Origin: an uncultured Eubacteriales bacterium
Lineage (GTDB): Bacteria; Bacillota; Clostridia; TANB77; CAG-508
DNA length: 51,628 nt
Direction: 5' to 3'
Assembly (NCBI GenBank): GCA_948443845.1
Contig: CAOJUE010000014.1
Location: forward strand, 1 to 51,628
The notes beneath the pieces were generated by a model. The model had not been told where the DNA came from and searched no databases. It was given only the letters and a program-made list of their open reading frames with translations. The position numbers and the translations under genes were made by a program. The stretch's first letter is position 1, and each line of letters begins with the position of its first letter. Below are positions 42,402-51,628 of the stretch, in pieces.

Positions 42402-43844
42402 CTATCCTCTCACATAAACAACTTTTTCTTTCTTATTTTTCACCATACAAACCAAAATTCCAACAATCAACACCACAAAAAACGGTACGCCATATACATA
42501 ATATTCCGAATACACCAAAAATACCATATTCGCCACCAAAGTCAAAATCTGCATTTGAACAATCAATTTCATATTTCTGCTATTTTGCCAAAATAGAAAT
42601 GGCGTCAGCCACATAAAATACCAAGGCTGAAAATTCGTAATCAACAAAAACAAAAATCCCAAAACAAACCCATACAACTCTTTCACTTCTTTGCGCCACA
42701 CAATTTTCTTTTGGCAAAGCAAACACACCGAATAGCAAAAATACATCACAACAAATAGATAAAATATCGTCTCGGCCAACAACTCATGCAAACCTTCTGG
42801 ATTCGTAAAATATTGCATCACAAAAAAGTAAAATCCTTTTACAATTCGTTCCCTCTGTGTACTCAATCCCATAAACACTTGAAAATCCTGCAAATACAAC
42901 GCATACGGAATTATCACAAAAACACTATATAATCCCCCATATTCAATGCATTTTACGATTCTCCTTACTATTTTTTCATTGCGGTAAAAATAAATCACCA
43001 CAAGTGGCAACACCAGTATCGCAAAATATTTGATATCCGTCGCCAAAGCCAGAAAAAGCACACTCAAAACCAGATTTTTCTTTTTCAAAACCATATAAAA
43101 CGCTAACAACAGAAACAAAACAACAAACATATCATTATGAACATTGCCAATTCCCTCAATTAAAACAAACGGATTTAAACCATACAACAAAACAAATACA
43201 CTTTTTTTCGTCATTTTGTAAATCACCCAACAACTTAAAAGGTGCACTAGCAAATTCATAACTTTAAACAAAAACAATCCCACATCAACATTGCCAAACG
43301 ACATTGCAGAAATCACGCTACAAATCATTGTCCAAACTGGTCCATATACAACAGTCGTCCCTGACCAATAATTGTTATAACCTTTTTGCATAACCGTATC
43401 TTGCTCCAAATCCACATTTCCTTGTTCCACATAGTCTTTCATCGTCACATAATATGGATTTTGCCCATATTGAGAATTCAAACGTCCAATTCCCAAATAA
43501 TAAAACACATCAGAACTCATAAATGGAATAACTAAAACAAAAATCGCAGAAATCCCCAAAATAAATCCAAAAACCTGCTTCTCCTTTTTGAAAATTCTAC
43601 TTCGATTTTTAATAAGCAACCCATAAGAAATCACAAATCCCACCAAAAAAATCGCAAAAAATAACGTCTGATACAGTCCATCACCTTCTACCAACAAAAA
43701 CTTAAATTCCTCCGTAAAATGCAAAACCGTTCCTTGTCGCAACCAATATTTCACAGAAGGAACAGCAAAACCAATCGTAAACATGAAAAGAAACCAACAA
43801 AAAATCTTCGGATTTCGCTCTTTTTTCTGAAAAATTTTATCCAT
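42402..43844 (-). CDS. Multipass membrane glycosyltransferase (polyprenyl-sugar type)
   Basis: This 480-residue protein has about ten to twelve membrane helices. The loop after the first helices has [20 protein letters not shown]. The helices are broken by short polar loops such as [14 protein letters not shown], whose N-H-N-D pattern is seen in GT-C/GT87-like mannosyltransferases. Sugar donor is unknown. ATG 43844 has GGGAGGGAG upstream; it overlaps the ruvB stop by 8 bases. Confidence 0.75.
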   Translation of the reverse strand: MDKIFQKKERNPKIFCWFLFMFTIGFAVPSVKYWLRQGTVLHFTEEFKFLLVEGDGLYQTLFFAIFLVGFVISYGLLIKNRSRIFKKEKQVFGFILGISAIFVLVIPFMSSDVFYYLGIGRLNSQYGQNPYYVTMKDYVEQGNVDLEQDTVMQKGYNNYWSGTTVVYGPVWTMICSVISAMSFGNVDVGLFLFKVMNLLVHLLSCWVIYKMTKKSVFVLLYGLNPFVLIEGIGNVHNDMFVVLFLLLAFYMVLKKKNLVLSVLFLALATDIKYFAILVLPLVVIYFYRNEKIVRRIVKCIEYGGLYSVFVIIPYALYLQDFQVFMGLSTQRERIVKGFYFFVMQYFTNPEGLHELLAETIFYLFVVMYFCYSVCLLCQKKIVWRKEVKELYGFVLGFLFLLITNFQPWYFMWLTPFLFWQNSRNMKLIVQMQILTLVANMVFLVYSEYYVYGVPFFVVLIVGILVCMVKNKKEKVVYVRG

Positions 43845-44842
43845 GATACTCCCTCCCCAAATGCTCATACGCAAGTGGTGTCGCAATTCTTCCACGCGGT
43901 GTTCTTGCCAAAAATCCAATCTGCATCAAATATGGCTCATATACATCTTCCACGGTTTCGACCTCTTCATTAATCGTCGCAGCTAAAGTCTCCACTCCGA
44001 CTGGTTTTCCGGCATACTTTTCAATCATCGTTTCCAATATTTTTTTATCCGTGTTATCCAATCCCAACTCATCAATCTCCAACTTGTCCAAAGCGATTTT
44101 CGCGATTTCCAATGTAATATTTCCATCGCCCAACACAAGAGCATAATCCCTCACACGCTTCAGTAAACGATTGGCAATACGAGGCGTTCCACGCGAGCGT
44201 TTCGCAATTTCCCTAGCCGCCTGTGGCTCGATTTCAATTTCCAAAATATCGCTCGAACGACTCACAATCGTCGTCAATTCCTTTTCCGAATACAATTCCA
44301 AGCGACTCACAATGCCAAAACGGTCACGAAGTGGCGTCGTAAGCGAACCGTACTCTAGTCGTCGCACCAATTAATGTGAATTTGGGCAAATCCAATCGAA
44401 TCGAACGCGCACTTGGACCTTTGCCAATCATAATATCCAAATTAAAATCTTCCAAAGCCGGATACAAAATTTCTTCCACACTTCTGTTTAAGCGATGAAT
44501 TTCATCAATAAATAAAACATCATTTTCCGTCAAATTTGTCAAAATCGCTGCCAAATCACCCGGTTTTTCAATTGCTGGACCAGATGTAATACGAATATTG
44601 GCATTCATTTCATTGGCAATAATATTAGAAAGCGTCGTTTTTCCAAGTCCTGGAGGTCCATATAATAAAACGTGGTCCAGCGTTTCTCCACGTTTTTTCG
44701 CTGCCTCAATGTACACTTTCATACTTTCTTTTACCTTCGTTTGCCCGATGTATTCACTTAATGTTTTCGGACGCAAAGAAACCTCAGAAACTGACTCTTC
44801 CTCGTCTTGCAAATCTGGTAATAACAAATTATCTTCTTCCAT
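43837..44842 (-). pseudogene. ruvB: Holliday junction helicase RuvB, frameshifted
   Basis: ATG 44842 has AGGAG upstream. The first part contains Walker [10 protein letters not shown], Walker B FIDEIHRL and sensor FTLIGATTR. It then runs into nonsense ending FAYDATS. The other frame resumes with [14 protein letters not shown] and completes the helical and winged-helix domains ([34 protein letters not shown]). One extra base at about 44347-44353 explains it and gives a normal 334 residues. RuvB is core recombination machinery, so a sequence error is likely. ruvA is not in the window. Confidence 0.9.
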
Positions 44843-44850
44843 TTTTTCTC

Positions 44851-45090
44851 CTAAATTTCCATATAATATTCCAAATTTTCCATAAACGGAAATAATTCTT
44901 TGACTCTTTTTAGCGTATAAACCGCACTTTTTTGATGTGGACATCTTTCTGGGGCTTCGATTAATTCGTTTTTGTAGCAATTTTTATCCAATTTGTAAAT
45001 TAAATAGCGACAATCCATATAAGTGTAATATAATTGAAAACCATTGTCTAAATCTTCCCAGAACATTTCAAATGTGTAATCTTTTTCCAT
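44851..45090 (-). CDS. Small protein of unknown function (79 aa)
   Basis: Not recognised. Aromatic-rich: [20 protein letters not shown], then [20 protein letters not shown] and [18 protein letters not shown]. Four cysteines are scattered, with no clear metal-site spacing. It is in frame with a good ribosome site (GAAAGGAAA) and lies between ligA and ruvB, 8 bases before the ruvB start. Probably real and co-transcribed. Confidence 0.65.
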   Translation of the reverse strand: MEKDYTFEMFWEDLDNGFQLYYTYMDCRYLIYKLDKNCYKNELIEAPERCPHQKSAVYTLKRVKELFPFMENLEYYMEI

Positions 45091-45109
45091 AAATTTTCCT
45101 TTCGTTTTA

Positions 45110-47179
<2,070 letters not shown>

Positions 47180-47183
<4 letters not shown>

Positions 47184-47815
47184 GATTCGTTTTTGAATAA
47201 TTCTTTGCCGTTTTTTAGGTAATCATATCCGGAGAAAATGGTTGCTATTACTGCTAGACCCATGAATGCTGTATTGATAATGTTGACAATAAATCCTATT
47301 TTGGTCATCGCAAATCCATTCACTATAAATTCGCCAAAAGCGTGAATATCCACAAAAGCCAAAATGATGGCTAACATTTGTGTGACAGTTTTTAGTTTTC
47401 CCCAAAAAGACGCACTAATTACTTGCCCACCTTTTTCTACTGCTACTAAACGATACCCCGAAACCAAAAATTCCCTTGTCAAAATAATCGCAGGTACCCA
47501 AGCAGGCAAACGATCAAACTCCACTAAAATAATTAATGCTGTAAGCACCAAAATTTTATCTGCTAAAGGATCTAGAAATTTGCCAAAAGTTGTTACCATA
47601 TTTCTGGAACGCGCCAAATAGCCATCTAATTTATCCGTAATCGAAGCCAAGATAAACACCAAATCCATCAGCAACATCGCAACTGGAATACCAATACTCG
47701 CTTCCAAAACGCCCCAGCACACTTCCTGCTTAATACCCAAATAAGGTATTAACAAGATTACTGGTACTAATATCATTCTGAAGATTGTCAGTTTGTTGGC
47801 TAGGTTCATTTTCAT
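47180..47815 (-). CDS. pgsA: CDP-diacylglycerol-glycerol-3-phosphate 3-phosphatidyltransferase
   Basis: This 211-residue membrane enzyme makes phosphatidylglycerophosphate. The CDP-alcohol motif D-G-x2-A-R-x8-G-x3-D-x3-D is in DKLDGYLARSRNM and FGKFLDPLADK. The N-terminus NLANKLTIFRMILVP is standard. AAGGAGG lies 8 bases upstream of ATG 47815. The first 86 bases overlap the UPF0182 gene in another frame. The stop codon is in hairpin repeat copy 13. Confidence 0.93.
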
Positions 47816-50579
47816 TTTCTGTTTCCTCCTTTTTATTTTCTTCTTTTTCTATTTGAGCTTTTCTTAATTCTTCTAATCGTTTGATTAGATTTTCTAACTC
47901 ATTCAAATCTTTTCCAATCATCTCAAAATCATTCAAATTCAAGGATTCATTCAAATTTTGGTTTGATCGAATAATCGCATCAATCACACTATTCATATCT
48001 TGCATATCAATAATTTCTAAATCAACAGCATAATCGGTAAATAAATTCGAAATCGCATCATTTAAGTCGTCGCCTATCGCCAATTTATTTCCAGAAGCCA
48101 CAATGACTTTTTTCAAAATTGGAATTTCACTTTCATTTAAACGCACCTGATACACTGGTTCAACATACAAAAGCGTATTATTAATTGGCACAATAATAAT
48201 ATTTTTAATCAGTTTGGTTCCCGCCACATCTAGTGCTGATAATTCAGACGAAATCGTTTCATCTTGCTCAATTTGTGAACTAAGTTGCGAAATACTTGCA
48301 ACATTGCTTTCTGAGTCAAATTTATAAAGTGATAATTTGGGTTTTCCATTTTCGTAGGTTCCAACTAAATACGCAGTTATATTCTGTTTTGCTTGCCTAT
48401 TGTAGGTTAGCACTAATCCCAAATTTGCTTTATCGCTATCTTTGGTTTTTAGCATCGTATAATAAGCTTCCATTGGTTTTCCAACAGTAGCAGTTTTAGC
48501 CGTAGATTCTGCTTTGGTGATTTCCCAAATATCATCTGCTCGGTATAACACATCTTCGCTGATGTCATGATAAACATTTAACATTTGTGCTTGTACTTGG
48601 TATAACATTTTCGGATACACAAACTGAGAACGAATATCTTCTGGTATTTCTTCATCCAAATCTTGGAAAAGACTTGGATACAAGTTTCGGTAAGACATGA
48701 TAATTGGATCATTTCGGTCAGTAATGTAAAATTTCGTGGTTCCGTCATAAGCGTCAATTAGTACTTTGGCAGAATTTCGTATATAGTTGATTTTTTGCGT
48801 ACTTCCATTTACAGTAATGCTCGTAAATTGCGAATATGGATATTCACTTGAAGTCGTATACGCATCTAGCACCCAAATCAAGCGTCCCTCTTCGGATATA
48901 ACCATATATGGATTCTCGTCATACACAAGATACGGCAATAAAACTTTAGCTCTGTCTATAATATTTCGATTGAAAATAATTTTAGAGTCTTTATTAATAT
49001 ATTTCGAAAACGCTAATTTAAAATCTCGATTCGAAATTCCAAGCACAAGCCTATCCCAAAAACCTAAATTTAATCCAGCTTTTCCGTCATACTCATTTTC
49101 TACATAATTGGTTGCTGTAATTGGATAATCGTATTCTTTTCCGAATTTAGAATTGGTGGCAATCATACTATTAGTTTCCAAACCAAAATAAATTCGGGGC
49201 TCTTTTATGTTTGCCATTTCTTGACTGGTAAAATCAGAAAGCAAATATTTGGCATAACCATTTTCGTCTGTGTGAGAAGCCGAATTCATCACAAGTGAAA
49301 AACCGTGTGTATATTTGAAAGTACGGTTGTTGTAACTCATATTGTAATTACTCAAAATTTCTCGTGGTGTCAAATACACCAATTTGGAATTTTGCAAACC
49401 TAAAAAAGTATGATTATAGGCATAATACACACCATCTTCTTGGTGTTCTGCAACCGTTGTCAAAATGACGTCTTCTGGAATAATTGGAATATTGCTGATT
49501 ACATCTGCATTTTCGGAAATTTCGTCGTAGGTTATCGTTCCATACGAGTCAATGGATTGTTGCTCAATATTGATGCCGTAGGCTTCTTTGGTGTTTTCGA
49601 TGTTGTAGCCAATGTATTGTTTTTGATTGTCTAGCACTTCCTTTTTGACAATGAACTGCTCATAATAGACCATACTAATAAACATAGCCACTAAATATGT
49701 TGGCACAATTAAAATGGAAATCATGGCTTGTTTGAAATTCGATTTTGTTGCATATTTTAAAAGTCGTACAATCGAGACAAATAACACAATCGCAAAAACT
49801 CGGTAGCCCCATAATTTGATCGTAACATCAGTTTTTCCAGCACCTGTTAAGTCGATGTTTTTTGTATTTTCTAAGGTTAGCATATCTTGTGTTAAAACAT
49901 TTTGTGAAGTAAGGAAAATATAGCCTGAAAATAATAACGCAATTAGAACAAGAATACCCACAATTTGCTTGATAAACGTATTTTTCTTTAACAGTTCGAT
50001 ATCGACGCCATCTAAATAAACGTTAATGACAACCACATAGTAAAATGCGGTATAAATAATTAAGCAAATCAGTTCGCCAATTATGAAAAACAGTAGTGAT
50101 TCAATAAATGGCAAGGTAAAAATGTAGTACGCAATATCGGTGTCAAATACGGGGTCCGTTTTTCCAAACCAAGCAACATTTACAAACATCGTATATTTTT
50201 CATTCAGCATCATCATGCCAATAATGGCAAAAACAATCGCGCCAATAATGGCAAAAGTTTTATTGGGAAGTTTGGGAATTTGTTTTTTTTCGTCATCGAA
50301 AAACTTTTTCAAACCATGTTTGATCAGTTTGTTCGAAATATAAATCACCAAATAGGTTACAACAAAAATGCCTCCTGCTAAATATAAGCGGTTGTTTACA
50401 TTTTTAAAAAATAATTCCGTATACTGTTCCCCAATTTCTTTCATATTCAAATATTCGGTTCGAAACGCAATCAAAATTCCTAGCCCAAATAGCAGTAAAA
50501 TGACTGTAACGGCAACAATTCGAATCGTTATATTTTTCTTCTTTTGCGTTTTATTATTTCCACTTTGATTTTCTGCCAT
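47730..50579 (-). CDS. UPF0182 large membrane protein (949 aa)
   Basis: Seven membrane helices lie in the first 310 residues, followed by an extracellular domain of about 600 residues (FKYTHGFSLVMN, RIYFGLE, YPYSQFTSI and YRNLYPSLFQD are family blocks). The tail is acidic and Lys/Glu/Asn-rich (KEENKKEETENENEP). The family is widespread in Gram-positive bacteria and its function is unknown. The tail overlaps pgsA by 86 bases, longer than normal for a coupled pair, so the conserved end may be earlier. Confidence 0.9.
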   Translation of the reverse strand: MAENQSGNNKTQKKKNITIRIVAVTVILLLFGLGILIAFRTEYLNMKEIGEQYTELFFKNVNNRLYLAGGIFVVTYLVIYISNKLIKHGLKKFFDDEKKQIPKLPNKTFAIIGAIVFAIIGMMMLNEKYTMFVNVAWFGKTDPVFDTDIAYYIFTLPFIESLLFFIIGELICLIIYTAFYYVVVINVYLDGVDIELLKKNTFIKQIVGILVLIALLFSGYIFLTSQNVLTQDMLTLENTKNIDLTGAGKTDVTIKLWGYRVFAIVLFVSIVRLLKYATKSNFKQAMISILIVPTYLVAMFISMVYYEQFIVKKEVLDNQKQYIGYNIENTKEAYGINIEQQSIDSYGTITYDEISENADVISNIPIIPEDVILTTVAEHQEDGVYYAYNHTFLGLQNSKLVYLTPREILSNYNMSYNNRTFKYTHGFSLVMNSASHTDENGYAKYLLSDFTSQEMANIKEPRIYFGLETNSMIATNSKFGKEYDYPITATNYVENEYDGKAGLNLGFWDRLVLGISNRDFKLAFSKYINKDSKIIFNRNIIDRAKVLLPYLVYDENPYMVISEEGRLIWVLDAYTTSSEYPYSQFTSITVNGSTQKINYIRNSAKVLIDAYDGTTKFYITDRNDPIIMSYRNLYPSLFQDLDEEIPEDIRSQFVYPKMLYQVQAQMLNVYHDISEDVLYRADDIWEITKAESTAKTATVGKPMEAYYTMLKTKDSDKANLGLVLTYNRQAKQNITAYLVGTYENGKPKLSLYKFDSESNVASISQLSSQIEQDETISSELSALDVAGTKLIKNIIIVPINNTLLYVEPVYQVRLNESEIPILKKVIVASGNKLAIGDDLNDAISNLFTDYAVDLEIIDMQDMNSVIDAIIRSNQNLNESLNLNDFEMIGKDLNELENLIKRLEELRKAQIEKEENKKEETENENEPSQQTDNLQNDISTSNLVNTLFGY

Positions 50580-50597
50580 ATTGCTTCCTTTCTAATC

Positions 50598-51503
50598 TTA
50601 TAAAATCGCATCCAAAAATTCTCTTGCATGAAACTTCTGCATATCATCAATTTGCTCGCCAACACCGATAAATTTGATTGGAATTTGATTTTCTGCCACA
50701 ATTCCAATAACAACTCCGCCTTTCGAAGTTCCATCTAACTTCGTCAAAACAATTCCAGTTATATCCGTCGTTTCTTTAAATGCTTTGACTTGCATAATGG
50801 CATTTTGACCGGTTTCAGCATCTAACACAATCAAGACTTCTTTACTTGCTTCTGGCATTTCTTTTTCAATAACTTTCTTGATTTTGGCAAGTTCGTCCAT
50901 CAAATATTTTTTATTGTGTAATCTTCCTGCCGTGTCGCAAATTAAAACATCTGCACCGATTTGCCTTGTTTTTTCAATTGCTTCAAACACAACCGAAGCA
51001 GGGTCCGATCCTTCTTCTTTTTTCACAAGAATGCTTCCAGAACGATTCGCCCATTCTTCAAGTTGTTCTACTGCTGCAGCACGAAATGTATCAGCCGCTG
51101 CCACAACCACTTTTTTGCCTTCTTTTACCATTTGGCTTGCCATTTTTCCAATCGAAGTTGTTTTCCCCACTCCGTTAACTCCAACCACCAAAATAATAGA
51201 AGGTGTTGTATCTAGCTTAAGTTCACTTTCTCCTACTTTCAGAATTTCTTCCATGATGTCTTTTAGCGCATTTTTTACATCTTCTTCATTTTGTATCTTT
51301 TCTTTTTTGATTTTATTTCTCAAATCACCAATTATTTTAACAGATGTATCTACTCCAATGTCTGACATAATCAGAATTTCTTCCAATTCTTCTAGCATTT
51401 CTTCGTCCACTTTTCTAAAATTGCTGAATACATCATTGATTTTTTCATTAAAAGATTCTTTCGTCTTATTTAAGCCTGATTTTAATTTATCAAAAAATCC
51501 CAT
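50598..51503 (-). CDS. ftsY: Signal recognition particle receptor FtsY
   Basis: This 301-residue GTPase delivers ribosome-nascent chains to the membrane. It starts MGFFDKLKSGLNKTKESF, with a short N-domain and no acidic A-domain. Motifs: G1 VNGVGKTTSIGKMA, DTAGRLHNKK, TKLDGTSKGG and GVGEQIDDM. ATG 51503 has AAGGAGG upstream. Its promoter is at 51529-51557. Confidence 0.96.
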   Translation of the reverse strand: MGFFDKLKSGLNKTKESFNEKINDVFSNFRKVDEEMLEELEEILIMSDIGVDTSVKIIGDLRNKIKKEKIQNEEDVKNALKDIMEEILKVGESELKLDTTPSIILVVGVNGVGKTTSIGKMASQMVKEGKKVVVAAADTFRAAAVEQLEEWANRSGSILVKKEEGSDPASVVFEAIEKTRQIGADVLICDTAGRLHNKKYLMDELAKIKKVIEKEMPEASKEVLIVLDAETGQNAIMQVKAFKETTDITGIVLTKLDGTSKGGVVIGIVAENQIPIKFIGVGEQIDDMQKFHAREFLDAIL

Positions 51504-51528
51504 AATTCCTCCTTGTATTTTGTAAATA

Positions 51529-51557
51529 GTTATATCATTATTCTGCAAAAAAAGCAA
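51529..51557 (-). promoter_or_regulatory. Promoter of ftsY
   Basis: On the minus strand TTGCTT (51557-51552) and TATAAC (51534-51529) are separated by 17 bases, 25 bases ahead of the ATG. Confidence 0.65.
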
Positions 51558-51628
51558 GAGTTTAAACGGAAAAATCAGGGCAACCGCATAAAAAATGTCA
51601 AGACAAAATCAAAAAAATAGTATATAAT

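Noticed and set aside
51595..51628. TATAAT at the window edge as a plus-strand promoter
   Set aside because: No acceptable -35 17 bases upstream, and the downstream sequence is outside the window.

Overview
The window comes from a low-GC, anaerobic, probably spore-forming Firmicute of the class Clostridia. It carries pyruvate formate-lyase with its activase, the sporulation proteins YqfC and YqfD, a complete acetyl-CoA carboxylase with type II fatty-acid synthesis genes, and strong AAGGAGG ribosome sites. A broken pilin-like N-terminus and several uncharacterised families suggest an uncultured gut lineage; that part is inference. Nearly all genes are on the minus strand.

Layout. 1-3.9 kb: XRE regulator, broken pilin-like gene, and pflB-pflA on the plus strand. 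3.6-7.2 kb: frameshifted small ORF, a YibE/F membrane protein, an RsiV-like membrane protein and a divergent M23 peptidase. 7.25-7.96 kb: an IS200-type insertion. 8-18.3 kb: a housekeeping cluster matching the classical Bacillus/Clostridium order yqfC-yqfD-[unknown gene where phoH and the HD phosphodiesterase usually sit]-ybeY-dgkA-era-yqzL-recO, followed by a PIN toxin-antitoxin pair, DUF1653, serS, engB, DUF2508 and an NMN adenylyltransferase. 18.4-20 kb: XRE membrane regulator plus DUF4097 protein. 20-31.5 kb: upp, then fabD-fabG-fabF-accB-fic-fabZ, then accC-accD-(three accessory genes)-accA-fabI. 31.6-38.5 kb: helical unknown, polA, large Fic protein with a small partner, manA. 38.6-42.4 kb: thiN, an inositol-phosphatase-like protein, MBL hydrolase, cysteine-protease-like unknown, queH. 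42.4-51.6 kb: membrane glycosyltransferase, ruvB, small ORF, ligA, pgsA, UPF0182 and ftsY.

Two patterns stand out. First, at least twelve copies of a short hairpin repeat (outer end GTAGGGGC on the minus strand, inner stem varying on both arms together) lie just after stop codons. In three genes (DUF1653, fabD, pgsA) the repeat itself supplies the TAG stop. A 40-bp version occurs on both sides of a fic gene inside the fatty-acid cluster. Second, four genes (pilin-like, a 69-codon ORF, yqfD twice, ruvB) carry single-base frameshifts, always an apparent extra base. Because ruvB is a core gene, long-read assembly error is at least as likely as gene decay.

The fatty-acid cluster is interrupted by accessory genes: a Fic protein, an ADP-ribosyltransferase-like protein with two orphans, and a small plus-strand gene that runs against the operon from a promoter overlapping that of accC. 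No tRNA, rRNA, CRISPR array or recognisable riboswitch was seen.
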